Assembly: GCA_015066815.1 (NCBI GenBank)
Contig: SVNR01000011.1
Coordinates: 1-57,420 of the forward strand
Length of the DNA stretch: 57,420 bases
Direction of reading: 5' to 3'
Origin: Ruminococcus sp.
Lineage (GTDB): Bacteria; Bacillota; Clostridia; Oscillospirales; Ruminococcaceae
The notes beneath the pieces are model-generated. The model searched no databases and was not told the DNA's origin. It worked only from the letters and a program-made list of their open reading frames with translations. How positions within the stretch are numbered: the stretch's first letter is position 1; every line of letters begins with the position of its first letter. Made by a program: the position numbers and the translations under genes. This document shows, one piece after another, positions 44,138 to 53,113 of this stretch.

Positions 44138-44872
44138 TTAACTTCTCCCTTCATCAGTAAGTCTGTATATTTTTTTCACTTCATCGGAGTATCCGTCCTC
44201 TCCGAACATATATAGCGAAGGAGCGACCTTCATATACGATTTTGAGCCTTTTTTTCCTTCTATGAGAAAAAGCCACGGTGCCTGCTCCGGAGTGTTGCTC
44301 ACAAACCTCAGAAGCTTCGGCTCTATACCGTTTTGTTTCATCGCCGATATAACGTCGCTCAGGCGTTCCGGTCTGTTGCACATACACAGACGGCCGCCGA
44401 ACTTCAGGAGCCTTGACGCGGCACGGCATACGTCGTTTATATTGCAGAGTATTTCATGACGTGCTATGCGCTGTGATTCAAGAGTACTCTCTATGCCTGC
44501 GTTTGCTGCCTTGTACGGAGGGTTGCATACTACAAGAGAGCATTTTTCAAGCGGTGCTTCATCCCACAGGACTTTCAGATCAGCACACACGGGAACTATG
44601 TTTGTAAGTCTGCTTTTTTCTATACCGAGTCTGAGCTGCTCTATTGCGTTTTCCTGTATATCTACAGCGTATATTGAGGACGGTGCGTTTTCACGGGACA
44701 TGATAAGAGAAATTATCCCGCATCCTGTACCCAGCTCGCATACTATATCGTTTTTCTTATGCTTTGCAAAATCAGCCAGCAAAAAAGCGTCAGTTCCGAA
44801 GCGGTGATCCTCACTTGCACATACCCACACGGTATCTGACAGCTTTTCATATGAATAATTTTCTGTTTTCAA
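44138..44872 (-). CDS. tRNA1(Val) (adenine37-N6)-methyltransferase-like protein (YfiC/TrmN6 family)
   Basis: 244 residues. A Rossmann methyltransferase: FGTDAFLLADF, the SAM motif VCELGTGCGIISL, AVDIQENAIEQL, and the N6-adenine motif VVCNPPYK. It probably methylates A37 of a tRNA; in the Bacillota group the exact tRNA target is less certain. TTG start (44872) with AAGGGA ~12 bases upstream; no internal Met gives a better start. It precedes rsmI by 7 bases, and this pairing is common in Clostridia. Confidence 0.88.
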   Translation of the reverse strand: MKTENYSYEKLSDTVWVCASEDHRFGTDAFLLADFAKHKKNDIVCELGTGCGIISLIMSRENAPSSIYAVDIQENAIEQLRLGIEKSRLTNIVPVCADLKVLWDEAPLEKCSLVVCNPPYKAANAGIESTLESQRIARHEILCNINDVCRAASRLLKFGGRLCMCNRPERLSDVISAMKQNGIEPKLLRFVSNTPEQAPWLFLIEGKKGSKSYMKVAPSLYMFGEDGYSDEVKKIYRLTDEGRS

Positions 44873-45060
44873 TTTTTTTATCGTTCCCTTCAGATATTAT
44901 CGTTATAAATTATATTATATTTTATGCTCAAAGTCAATCAGAAGCTCGTATGTTTAATGCCGTCAGCAAAGCTTTTTTACGAGGACATCCTGACAAATCA
45001 CACCTGAGCGTACCTGTATAAAAAACAAAAACATACGTTATATTTTTTTCATAATTGCTA

Positions 45061-45089
45061 TTGTATTTGGCTAAAAACTGTGGTATAAT
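45061..45089 (+). promoter_or_regulatory. Promoter of tRNA-Arg
   Basis: TTGTAT (45061-45066), a 17-base spacer, TATAAT (45084-45089). Two palindromic elements lie between it and the tRNA. The gap 44873-45060 shows no gene. Confidence 0.6.
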
Positions 45090-45108
45090 TATTAATGCAA
45101 GTCAGAAC

Positions 45109-45206
45109 TATAGTGAACGCAAATTTTTTTCGTTTACTATCAGCTGATGTGCAGGGATCAAAAAAATCAATATAGTGAAAGTCAGATTAATTTTGACTTT
45201 CACTAT
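45109..45206 (+). repeat. Two palindromic elements ahead of tRNA-Arg
   Basis: First: TATAGTGAACG (45109-45119) with CGTTTACTAT (45131-45140). Then an inverted fragment CAGCTGATGTGCAGGG (45141-45156). Second: TATAGTGAAAGTCA (45171-45184) with TGACTTTCACTA (45194-45205). Both would lie in the tRNA precursor leader. Confidence 0.65.
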
Positions 45207-45216
45207 TATATGTTAT

Positions 45217-45290
45217 GTTTCCGTAGCTCAGCAGGATAGAGCGACCGCCTCCTAAGCGGTAGGTCGGGTGTTCGAATCACCTCGGGAACA
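45217..45290 (+). tRNA. tRNA-Arg (anticodon CCT)
   Basis: A 74-base cloverleaf. The acceptor GTTTCCG pairs with CGGGAAC (one G-U), the D-arm is GCTCAGCAGGATAGAGC, the anticodon stem ACCGC/GCGGT holds loop CTCCTAA, and the T-arm is GGGTG TTCGAAT CACCT. CCA is not encoded. Anticodon CCT reads AGG. Confidence 0.93.
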
Positions 45291-45297
45291 CTCTGTT

Positions 45298-45327
45298 AAA
45301 AGCCGCCGGAAGTCATAGCGGCTTTTT
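45298..45327. terminator. Bidirectional terminator
   Basis: AAAAGCCGC / GCGGCTTTT stem with a T-run. It ends tRNA-Arg and overlaps the 3' end of the convergent HAD gene. Confidence 0.85.
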
Positions 45328-46149
45328 TAGCAACTCATATATTTTCCGGGCAACTCCGTTATCGTTGTTTGAAGGTATTATGCCGTCTGCTGCTTTACGG
45401 ACTTCCTCTCTGGCATTTTCAACGGCGTATTTTTCATCGCACGCTTCAAAAAGCGGAAGATCGTTGAGATTGTCTCCGAAACCGACTATCCGGTCAAAAC
45501 CATACTTTTCTCTGATGTATTTTACTGCATTGTATTTGGAAGCGTCAGCTGAGCTTACCTCCAGATACCAGTATTCCTGTGCATAAACATCACGGTAAAA
45601 ATCAATATGCAGACCGTTTATGCCTCTGAGTTCATCGCATACAGGTCTGAGAAGCTCATATCTGTCCGTTACAGAATAATAAACAGCGTTTTTGTCTGTA
45701 CAGCTCAGAAAATCATCTACCCTTGTAAAATATTTCCCGTATCTTCGTGTTCTTTCCTCATAAAACCTGCGGGCGTTTTCTGAATCCAGATTCTCATAAA
45801 AGGTCTCCAGAACGCCGTTGTTTATGGAAAAAAGAAATCCCGACAGATGATATTTTCCGAGCACATCAAACATCTTCAGAAGCAGTGGCTCAGAGAGCTT
45901 TTCGATTTTTACATATTCTTTTTTTACCGTATCATATATACAGACTCCATTCATAAGGACAACCGGAACGTTGATATTTATTCCGCTTGTTATAGGAACA
46001 GCAGTTGCGGCAGTTCTTGCCGTGGCAACACTGAAGTACCCTCCTGACAGAATAACCTCGTTGAGTATACTGCGGGTATCCTCCGTAACAGCGGCACTAC
46101 TGTCAAGCAAGGTACCGTCAAGATCTGAAATATATAAGGTTTTTGACAT
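45313..46149 (-). CDS. Cof-type HAD-superfamily phosphatase
   Basis: 278 residues. Motif I is SDLDGTLLD with the nucleophile Asp and acid/base Asp. The C2B cap domain occupies ~85-190. The motif IV region VGFGDNLNDLPLFEACDEKYAV near the C-terminus is typical of Cof/YbiV sugar-phosphate or flavin phosphatases. The substrate is unknown. AGGAGG lies 9 bases before the ATG. It diverges from the SEC-C protein gene and is convergent with tRNA-Arg. Confidence 0.92.
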   Translation of the reverse strand: MSKTLYISDLDGTLLDSSAAVTEDTRSILNEVILSGGYFSVATARTAATAVPITSGININVPVVLMNGVCIYDTVKKEYVKIEKLSEPLLLKMFDVLGKYHLSGFLFSINNGVLETFYENLDSENARRFYEERTRRYGKYFTRVDDFLSCTDKNAVYYSVTDRYELLRPVCDELRGINGLHIDFYRDVYAQEYWYLEVSSADASKYNAVKYIREKYGFDRIVGFGDNLNDLPLFEACDEKYAVENAREEVRKAADGIIPSNNDNGVARKIYELLKKPL

Positions 46150-46227
46150 TTTTTATATCCTCCTCTTAAACTTATGAACTTTCCAGTGTTTATTATCAAC
46201 CGTGAAATATAGAAAGGAAAAACCCCA

Positions 46228-47451
46228 ATGACCAAAAGTATTGACTTGTCAGACAATATATCTGCAAACGCAAAGAAGCTGTGTGCGGAAAGCGAAAAAA
46301 ACGAAGCAAAAGAAAACCCATCAAAAGCAGTTGCTTTACTTGAAGAAGCTCTTGCTGATTCGCCTCGCTCCATAACCGTTATAACAAAGCTGTCTCAGGC
46401 CTACCGCCGAAGCGGAAGCACAGGAAAGGCCATCAAGCTTCTTGAAAACGCACTTGCAGACAACAGCAGCTGCACAAGACTTGAGCATCTTCTCGCAGGT
46501 GCATACAGCGACAGAAAATGGGGCAAAAAAGCTATCGCTCAGTACACAAAATGCATAGACAGCTCTGACATATACCCTGAGCTTGTGCAGGATTTTTCTG
46601 AGTTCATGCTTGATTCGGGTGAACACGATGCGCTTATATCAAAGCTTTGTGAGCTTGCCGAAAAGTCAGCAAACCCCTTCGAGCCTGATATAGCTGCCAT
46701 GTGTATGGCCATGCTCTACTCTGCTATGGGCGACTGCGTAACAAACGGAGTAAAAACTGAGCTTACTGCTGATTATCTTTCCGGATACCTTGCAAAGTAT
46801 CCGTGCGCGGCAAACAAAGACTTTTTTATAAGAACAATAAAAAATCTTTCGGAAACTCCGAACGATATCTCAATAAAAAGCTTCTCGGACAAGCTTATAA
46901 AAACCATGGCCGCAGCAGTTCCTGCTATATTGTCAGACAACAGGTTCCTGAATGCTGTCGCAGACTTTGAGAGCTCTCTTATACTGTTCGGAAACGACGT
47001 TACAGAGCTTACTCTCCTTGCTATGCGTACTGCAAAGCTTAAGTTTGCGTCACCCGATGACGACAAGGACAACCTCAGATATCTTGTCTTCGACGCAAAG
47101 ATGACGATCGTTGACGTTCTGCGCAAGGGTTCTGTTGATACAGAAAAGTTTTCTGAAAAGTACCCTTATCTCTGGACTCTCATATCAGACTTTGTTCTCG
47201 GCGCATCAAACACCAAAGACCTCAAGAACTTTGCACGTGAAGAAATATACGGAGACCTTAAAAACGCATCTCCAAGGCTTATGAAGATTCTTGAAGAAAA
47301 CATCAACCCTGACGGCTTTGCGGCTCTTAAAAAGTTCCTGGATGCATGTGCTGATGCTGTAAAAGGCGTAAAGTCTTCAAAGATATCTCCTAACTCGCCA
47401 TGTCCATGCGGAAGCGGCAAAAAGTACAAAAAATGCTGCGGTCTTAAATAA
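46228..47451 (+). CDS. TPR-like helical protein with C-terminal SEC-C zinc motif
   Basis: 407 residues, cytoplasmic. The N-terminal third has TPR-like helix pairs (SKAVALLEEALADSPRSI, GKAIKLLENALADNSS). The middle is helical without a known family. The last 20 residues form a SEC-C motif, NSPCPCGSGKKYKKCC, which binds one zinc ion as in the SecA C-terminus and mediates ribosome or SecB contacts in known cases. The role is otherwise unknown. AAAGGA precedes the ATG by 11 bases. It is monocistronic with a strong terminator. Confidence 0.82.
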   Translation: MTKSIDLSDNISANAKKLCAESEKNEAKENPSKAVALLEEALADSPRSITVITKLSQAYRRSGSTGKAIKLLENALADNSSCTRLEHLLAGAYSDRKWGKKAIAQYTKCIDSSDIYPELVQDFSEFMLDSGEHDALISKLCELAEKSANPFEPDIAAMCMAMLYSAMGDCVTNGVKTELTADYLSGYLAKYPCAANKDFFIRTIKNLSETPNDISIKSFSDKLIKTMAAAVPAILSDNRFLNAVADFESSLILFGNDVTELTLLAMRTAKLKFASPDDDKDNLRYLVFDAKMTIVDVLRKGSVDTEKFSEKYPYLWTLISDFVLGASNTKDLKNFAREEIYGDLKNASPRLMKILEENINPDGFAALKKFLDACADAVKGVKSSKISPNSPCPCGSGKKYKKCCGLK

Positions 47452-47464
47452 TAAAAAAAATATA

Positions 47465-47501
47465 CACTTGTCCGGTTTATCTGTTCAAAACCGGACAAGT
47501 G
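47465..47501 (+). terminator. Terminator of the SEC-C gene
   Basis: A perfect 14-bp stem CACTTGTCCGGTTT / AAACCGGACAAGTG followed by TTTTTT. Confidence 0.9.
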
Positions 47502-47506
47502 TTTTT

Positions 47507-47542
47507 TATAGTCAGCGAAAAATATTCTTTTCGCTGACTATA
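47507..47542 (-). terminator. Palindrome after citrate synthase
   Basis: TATAGTCAGCGAAAA with its complement, an inverted repeat shaped like the dispersed family but with a different core. It lies 10 bases past the citrate synthase stop on the minus strand. Confidence 0.6.
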
Positions 47543-47551
47543 TTTTTTTGA

Positions 47552-48904
47552 TTATCTGTTTTCAAGGTCCACATACTCGCGTTTTTTGGCAACTGCCTTA
47601 TACGCAGGACGGATGATCCTTCCGCCTGTCATCATTTCCTCCATACGATGAGCAGACCAGCCGGCCATTCTTGCAACGGCAAAGAGCGGAGTAAAGAGAT
47701 CCTGAGGTATGCCGAGCATGTTGTAAACAAAGCCTGAGTAAAGATCCACGTTGGCACATATGGACTTTGAGTCTCCCTTGAACTCTCTGAAGACTTCAGG
47801 AGTCATACGCTCTATAGCGTCAATAAGTCTGAACTCCTCTTCAAACTCTGTACCCTCCGCAAGCTCAAAGGCTTCTCTCTTGAGTATGACAGCACGCGGG
47901 TCTGAACGTGTATAAACAGCATGACCCATACCGTATACAAGACCGCTTCCGTCGTTTGTCTCACGTCTCATGGTCTTTCTTATATAATCGGCTACCTCGC
48001 CGTCATCATTCCAGTTCTTTATGTTTCTCTTGAAGTCGTCAAGCATCTGTGCTACTTTTATGTTTGCACCGCCGTGCTTAGGTCCCTTGAGCGAGCCTAT
48101 AGCAGAAGCATAAGCCGAGTATGCGTCTGTTCCCGAAGAAGTAAGTACTCTGCATGTAAAAGTAGAGTTGTTACCGCCGCCGTGCTCTGCGTGAAGCATA
48201 AGCAGAACATCAAGAAGATGCGCTTCCTGCGGAGTATACTCTCTGTCCATACGCAGCATGGAAAGAATAGTCTGGGCTGTTCCCTCCTCAGGACGTAACG
48301 GGTGTATTATCATGCTCTTGTTATAGTAGTGTCTCTGCTGTACCTGATAAGCAAAGGTCATAATAACCGGAAGCTTTGCTATAAGGTTTACTGCCTTGTG
48401 CATCTCAGCCTTCAGACTTGTGTCCTCAGCTGTGTCATCATATGAATAAAGCGCAAGAACTGAACGTGACATCTTGTTCATTATGTTTCTTGACGGAGCC
48501 TTGAGTATCATATCTTCCGCAAAGCTCTCAGGAAGCTCTCTGCTTGCAGAGATCATGTTCTTGAACTCTGTAAGCTCTTTTTTATCCGGAAGGTTTCCGA
48601 AGAGCAGGAGATAAACGACCTCCTCATAGCCGTATCTGTTTTCCTTTTCTACCCTGTCTACAAGGTCGTTTATATCATAGCCTCTGTATATGAGCTCGCC
48701 CGGAATAGGCTCTACTTCACCTTCGTTTATGATATAGCCGTGAACGTTGCATATTTTTGTGATTCCTGCTGTTACACCTGTTCCGTCTGACTTTCTCAAG
48801 CCCCTCTTTACGTCAAATTTTTCGTAAAGCGCCGGGTCCACAGCAGAATATTCTTTTAATTTATCACATAAACTTTCAACAGGAGCAAATTCGTTCCTAT
48901 TCAT
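47552..48904 (-). CDS. gltA: Citrate synthase
   Basis: 450 residues from ATG at 48904 (AGAGGCGG upstream; the in-frame extension beyond it covers the promoter). It condenses oxaloacetate and acetyl-CoA, providing citrate and thus 2-oxoglutarate for glutamate synthesis in an anaerobe. Active-site segments: LHAEHGGGNNSTF, GSLKGPKHGGAN, GMGHAVYTRSDPRA, with SGFVYNMLGIP and the C-terminal ARMAGWSAHRMEE arginine region. The N-terminal ~50 residues are longer than in gamma-proteobacterial enzymes, as is common in Clostridia. It diverges from spoIID. Confidence 0.96.
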   Translation of the reverse strand: MNRNEFAPVESLCDKLKEYSAVDPALYEKFDVKRGLRKSDGTGVTAGITKICNVHGYIINEGEVEPIPGELIYRGYDINDLVDRVEKENRYGYEEVVYLLLFGNLPDKKELTEFKNMISASRELPESFAEDMILKAPSRNIMNKMSRSVLALYSYDDTAEDTSLKAEMHKAVNLIAKLPVIMTFAYQVQQRHYYNKSMIIHPLRPEEGTAQTILSMLRMDREYTPQEAHLLDVLLMLHAEHGGGNNSTFTCRVLTSSGTDAYSAYASAIGSLKGPKHGGANIKVAQMLDDFKRNIKNWNDDGEVADYIRKTMRRETNDGSGLVYGMGHAVYTRSDPRAVILKREAFELAEGTEFEEEFRLIDAIERMTPEVFREFKGDSKSICANVDLYSGFVYNMLGIPQDLFTPLFAVARMAGWSAHRMEEMMTGGRIIRPAYKAVAKKREYVDLENR

Positions 48905-48948
48905 ATAAAAAATACCGCCTCTCTGAATATAAAAAATCTTTACATTTA

Positions 48949-48978
48949 ATTGTACACTATTTTGCCTGTGTATGTCAA
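48949..48978 (-). promoter_or_regulatory. Promoter of citrate synthase
   Basis: Minus strand: TTGACA (48978-48973), an 18-base spacer, TACAAT (48954-48949). Confidence 0.65.
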
Positions 48979-48981
48979 TAT

Positions 48982-49031
48982 TATAGTGAACGCAAAAAAT
49001 ATTTTTAAACTGCGTTATCGGCAAACGGCAA
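48982..49031 (+). repeat. Degenerate copy of the dispersed palindromic element
   Basis: TATAGTGAACGC (48982-48993) with a partial GCG partner, followed by a GGCAAACGGCAAT tail as at the end of the full element at 27312. It lies in the spoIID leader. Confidence 0.45.
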
Positions 49032-49069
49032 TTTACTGTTTTAAAAAAAGAAAAGGAAGGTCAAAAAAA

Positions 49070-50095
49070 ATGAAAAACATTCTGAATATTATTTCGGTGT
49101 ATGCTCTCTCACTGATAAGTATCCCTGCGCTTTCGTTCACAGGTGACAAGCCGCTCACGAAAAGCGAAAAGTCTCCCGATAAACCGGTCGTTACAGAGTA
49201 TTCTGTAAAAAACACCGGTACGGACGAACTGTCATCAGAAGTTTTTTTCACTGTGCTTGACACAAAAACCAACGAGCTTATGGAGGTTCCGGTCCGTGAC
49301 TACATAATAGGAGCCGTCTGCGCCGAAATGCCTGCCTCATTCAGCGAAGAAGCACTGAAGGCTCAGGCTGTGGCATCACACACCTATGCACTGTATCAGA
49401 GCATGACAAGCAAGGACGACAAGTCGCTTATGGGAGCTGATTTTTCAAACGATCCGGCAAAATATCAGGCATACTTCACCGATGAGGAGATACGCCGGTA
49501 CTACGGCGACAAGTATGACGAATACTACGGCCGTATCTGCGCCGCTGTTGATGAGGTAGCTGATATGATCCTTGTATACAACGACGAGCCGATAGTAGCC
49601 GCGTTCCACTCCATGTCATCAGGCATGACCGAAAGTGCCGAAACCATATGGGGACAAAAAATAGACTATCTTGTACCCTGCATAAGCAGCAGCGATACAG
49701 AAGCGCCCGGCTTCAGTGAAAGCTATACCTTTACTGACGAGGAGCTGCGCTCACGCCTCTTGGTCAGATACCCTGACCTTGTGTTCTCCGGAAAGCATGA
49801 CGAGTGGTTCTCCATAGACTCACGCAGCGAATCCGGAACAGTGCTTGAGCTTACTGCCGGAAACACTGTCATAAGCGGCACAGAATTCAGAGAGCTCCTG
49901 TCACTGCGTTCAGCAAACTTTGAAATATCATACGCAGGCGAAAACAAATTCTGCATAACGACCAAGGGCTACGGTCACGGCGTAGGAATGAGTCAGTACG
50001 GCGCAAACGCCATGGCAGAAGCCGGCAGCGGATACGAAGAGATCCTGAAGCACTATTACAGCAGTGCCACTCTGAAAACTATCCCGACACCATGA
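49070..50095 (+). CDS. spoIID: SpoIID/LytB-family lytic transglycosylase-like protein
   Basis: 341 residues from ATG at 49070 (AAGGAAGG 11 bases upstream). An N-terminal signal-anchor (~1-22) and a short linker lead to the SpoIID domain. It contains VRDYIIGAVCAEMPASF with the catalytic-type Glu, EALKAQAVASHTYALYQ, the FHSMSSGMTESAE loop, and the C-terminal GYGHGVGMSQYGANAMA motif. SpoIID cuts denuded glycan strands during engulfment of the forespore; homologues also act outside sporulation. Single gene. With gpr at 9334-10194 it is the second sporulation-type gene in the window. Confidence 0.9.
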   Translation: MKNILNIISVYALSLISIPALSFTGDKPLTKSEKSPDKPVVTEYSVKNTGTDELSSEVFFTVLDTKTNELMEVPVRDYIIGAVCAEMPASFSEEALKAQAVASHTYALYQSMTSKDDKSLMGADFSNDPAKYQAYFTDEEIRRYYGDKYDEYYGRICAAVDEVADMILVYNDEPIVAAFHSMSSGMTESAETIWGQKIDYLVPCISSSDTEAPGFSESYTFTDEELRSRLLVRYPDLVFSGKHDEWFSIDSRSESGTVLELTAGNTVISGTEFRELLSLRSANFEISYAGENKFCITTKGYGHGVGMSQYGANAMAEAGSGYEEILKHYYSSATLKTIPTP

Positions 50096-50150
50096 GCTGT
50101 CAGTGAAGCTGACTGAGAGGTTACACTATAAGATCACACTACACAATAAT

Positions 50151-50186
50151 TATAGTAAACGACCATTTCATTTGTCCTTTACTATA
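50151..50186. repeat. Palindromic element after spoIID
   Basis: TATAGTAAAC with TTTACTATA around an AT-rich loop; a possible terminator of spoIID. Confidence 0.55.
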
Positions 50187-50212
50187 AAAAATACAAATTT
50201 ATTATATTTTAC

Positions 50213-50241
50213 TTGACAAATAAATACTTTTATAGTAAGAT
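50213..50241 (+). promoter_or_regulatory. Promoter of the NPCBM-scaffoldin operon
   Basis: TTGACA (50213-50218), a 17-base spacer, TAAGAT (50236-50241). Confidence 0.65.
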
Positions 50242-50278
50242 TAGAACTATAATTTTTTATGAATAGGTGTGATTTTTT

Positions 50279-53092
50279 TTGAAAATGAAAAGAAAAAGTA
50301 TTTATCGTGTGACAGCGCTCACACTCGCAGCATCAATGCTCACAGTCTATAGTGCATCGGAAATGCCACAGCTTATAGCATCTCCTGTATACGCAGTAGA
50401 AACTGCTGACGCTGCAGCGTCAACCTCACGTACTGACGCTTTCCTCGCTTCCGCAACCGGACTTGTACGTTCCAAAATATACACCGGTGCAGACGACAGT
50501 ACATTCCGTGTAAAAGGAAGAACATATCATCAGGGCGTTGTTATGGGTGAAAAGAGCTACAACGACAACTCTGAGATCACGTTTGACGTAACAGGAATAA
50601 ACACTGTTTCCTTCGACCTCGGACACGTTGACAACTCAAGCTCCGACCTTACCGAGTTCACTATTTATCTTGACGGTGTTGTTGCTGATATCTTCACTCT
50701 TACTCAGAACGAACCTATAAAGAAATATTCTATAGATGTTTCTGAAGCTTCAGCAATGAAGATCTTCAGAAACGGCGATATGTCCATGTATGCACTTGCA
50801 AACATATCAGTTGACGGCGAGGCCGTTCCTGCTTATGACGTTCCGTCCTACAAGTCCTCCGATATCCTTGCAAGCAGTATATACGATAATTTCCGTACAT
50901 CAGTATACAACGGCTCAGATCCGGAGGGTGCCTTCCGCATGCAGGGAAAAACCTTCAAAAACGGTATAATCCTCGGAGACGGCTCCTACAATGACGGCTC
51001 AGCCTTCTCACTCAACGTAGAAAACGTAAAGACGATTTCGTTTACTCTCGGACATGTTGATAACTCAGCACTTGCAGAGGACACGTTCTCGATCTATCTT
51101 GACAACGTTCTCGAAGACGAGTTCAAGCTGTCACCGGACGAAAAGCTTATCACATATACTCTCGACGTTTCAAACGCTTCGACCTTACGTATATCCAAGC
51201 TGGAAGATGAGTCAAAGTACGGTCTGGGCGACATCAGCTTCGATGGTATAACCCCTGAAAACAAATTTACATCACCTGATTATAAAACCTCTGCTGCTTT
51301 TGTAAAGGACATTTACAACTCCTACAGATGCAGTGTGTTTGACGGCTTCTCAACAGCATATTCGTTCAACATGAACGGCAGAACATACTATCAGGGTATA
51401 GTTATCGGTGACGGCTCCTACAACGACAACGCAAGCTTTGCGCTCAACGTAGATAACCTCAAGACTGTTTCCTTCGACCTCGGACATGTTGACAACAGCG
51501 CACTCGATACATGCACGTTCTATCTGTATCTTGACAACGAGCTTCACGAAAAGCTCACCCTCAACCCTCATGAACCTACAATAGAAAAATACACCGTAGA
51601 CGTTTCAGACGCAAGCGTTTTACGTGTGTTCCGTGACAACGACGAAGCCAAGTATGCTCTCGGCGATATAACAACCGAAAAACTGGCGCCGAAAAATCCT
51701 CAGACACTCCAGAAGCGCAGCAACTCCGCTGTTTTCATCTCAAGTGCATACAATCCTGTACGTACAGCAAGCTATGACGGCGTAAGCAGTGCTATCTCCT
51801 TCAACATGCGCGGAAGAACATATCATCAGGGTATTATCCTCGGCTCAGGAAACAACTCTGACTTTTCAAGCGTATCGTTTAACGTTGAAGATATAAACAC
51901 CTTCTCCTTTGATCTCGGACGAATCGACAACACTGACCTGAGAGATGCAACAATCAGCATATATCTTGACAACAAGCTCGACAGAGAGATCCCTGTAAAA
52001 GCGTTTGAGCCAATACGTGATATCAAGGTCGATGTTTCAAAGGCAAAGACTATCCGTATCGCAAACTCACAGAGCTACGCAAGAATCGCTCTTGGTGACA
52101 TAATTGCAGACACCATCACTCCAAAGAAGCCGAAGTCAGTACCAGAGTACACAGAAGCAAAGGAGTTTATAGGTTCAGGCTTTGACAGTGCCCGCACCAC
52201 ATTCTACACTGATCTTGACCGCTTCACAACCTTCACTATGAGAGACAAGGAGTATACACTCGGCTTCATTCTCGGAGACGGCAGCTCATCAAAGGACACA
52301 CGCACAAGCTTTAACGTAGAAAACATAAACTCTGTATCATTCAGCTTTGACGTTGTAGGCGAAAAAGTCAACGAAAACGAAAAGCTCTTCATCTACAAGG
52401 ACGGCATACTCGATCAGGAAATAGCCCTGACAGCTGAAAACATCGCGTCTTCAAACAAAGTTACTATCGATACATCTGACTGCTCGATCATCATGCTGAA
52501 GAAGGATCAGGGATATACAAGATACGGCTTCGTTGACTTCATGTTCAACGTTCCTGTAGACAAGCCGGCTGTAACAACTCCGGCTGTAACAACACCTGCT
52601 CCGATAGAAACTACTGCTCCTAAGGTGACTACTGCAGCTCCTAAGCCTGTTACTTCTGCTCCGGCAGGAACTACTGCGCCTAAGGTGACTACAGCGGCTC
52701 CTAAGCCTGTTACTTCTGCTCCGGCAGTGACTACTGCTCCTAAGGTGACTACAGCGGCTCCTAAGCCTGTTACTTCCGCTCCGGCAGTGACTACCGCTCC
52801 TAAGGTGACTACAGTGGCTCCTAAGCCTGTTACTTCCGCTCCGGCAGTAACTACTGCGCCTAAGGTGACTACAGTGGCTCCTGCTCCGGCACCGATAGAA
52901 CCGGGCGATATCAACGGCGACGGAAAGATTTCCACATCGGATGTAAGATACATACTTCAGCATATCGTAGGCTCCATAAAATTATCCGATGCACAGAAAA
53001 AGCTTGCAGACTGCAACAAGGACGATGTTATCTCTACAGTTGACGCATTATACACATTAAGAACTGCTATTGGTGCCTCTGACGTTGAGTAA
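50279..53092 (+). CDS. Secreted protein with five NPCBM-like modules, Pro/Thr linker and dockerin
   Basis: 937 residues. Signal peptide (~1-40), then five homologous ~130-residue modules (~54-184, 193-324, 334-466, 481-611, 626-754). Each has a YxQG(V/I)(V/I)xG start, FxLGHVDN in the middle, an IYLD strand and an IDVS-type end; the layout resembles NPCBM galactose-binding-like folds. A Pro/Thr/Ala linker (~761-874) of 20-residue repeats follows, then a dockerin with DINGDGKIST and DCNKDDVIST calcium loops. No catalytic domain is seen, so it should bring a multivalent carbohydrate-binding array onto a scaffoldin. The start is TTG at 50279 (AGGTGTGA 6 bases upstream) or ATG at 50285. The scaffoldin gene follows 21 bases later. 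Confidence 0.82.
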   Translation: MKMKRKSIYRVTALTLAASMLTVYSASEMPQLIASPVYAVETADAAASTSRTDAFLASATGLVRSKIYTGADDSTFRVKGRTYHQGVVMGEKSYNDNSEITFDVTGINTVSFDLGHVDNSSSDLTEFTIYLDGVVADIFTLTQNEPIKKYSIDVSEASAMKIFRNGDMSMYALANISVDGEAVPAYDVPSYKSSDILASSIYDNFRTSVYNGSDPEGAFRMQGKTFKNGIILGDGSYNDGSAFSLNVENVKTISFTLGHVDNSALAEDTFSIYLDNVLEDEFKLSPDEKLITYTLDVSNASTLRISKLEDESKYGLGDISFDGITPENKFTSPDYKTSAAFVKDIYNSYRCSVFDGFSTAYSFNMNGRTYYQGIVIGDGSYNDNASFALNVDNLKTVSFDLGHVDNSALDTCTFYLYLDNELHEKLTLNPHEPTIEKYTVDVSDASVLRVFRDNDEAKYALGDITTEKLAPKNPQTLQKRSNSAVFISSAYNPVRTASYDGVSSAISFNMRGRTYHQGIILGSGNNSDFSSVSFNVEDINTFSFDLGRIDNTDLRDATISIYLDNKLDREIPVKAFEPIRDIKVDVSKAKTIRIANSQSYARIALGDIIADTITPKKPKSVPEYTEAKEFIGSGFDSARTTFYTDLDRFTTFTMRDKEYTLGFILGDGSSSKDTRTSFNVENINSVSFSFDVVGEKVNENEKLFIYKDGILDQEIALTAENIASSNKVTIDTSDCSIIMLKKDQGYTRYGFVDFMFNVPVDKPAVTTPAVTTPAPIETTAPKVTTAAPKPVTSAPAGTTAPKVTTAAPKPVTSAPAVTTAPKVTTAAPKPVTSAPAVTTAPKVTTVAPKPVTSAPAVTTAPKVTTVAPAPAPIEPGDINGDGKISTSDVRYILQHIVGSIKLSDAQKKLADCNKDDVISTVDALYTLRTAIGASDVE
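52613..52890 (+). repeat. 60-bp tandem repeat (about 4.6 copies)
   Basis: Copies start at 52613, 52673, 52733, 52793 and 52853 (partial). They encode the PKVTTAAPKPVTSAPA linker unit of 20 residues. Copies differ by only a few silent or Ala/Val changes, which points to recent expansion. Confidence 0.9.
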
Positions 53093-53113
53093 TAACACGG
53101 AGGAACTTAAACC

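Noticed and set aside
50100-50280. A c-di-GMP riboswitch ahead of the NPCBM-scaffoldin operon
   Set aside because: I looked for it because of the c-di-GMP theme, but neither GEMM-I nor GEMM-II core sequences are visible there or ahead of the receptor genes.
52507-52953. Minus-strand frames with Gly/Ala/Val and Ser/Arg repeats at the end of the NPCBM gene
   Set aside because: They are mirror readings of the 60-bp linker repeat and have no start signals.
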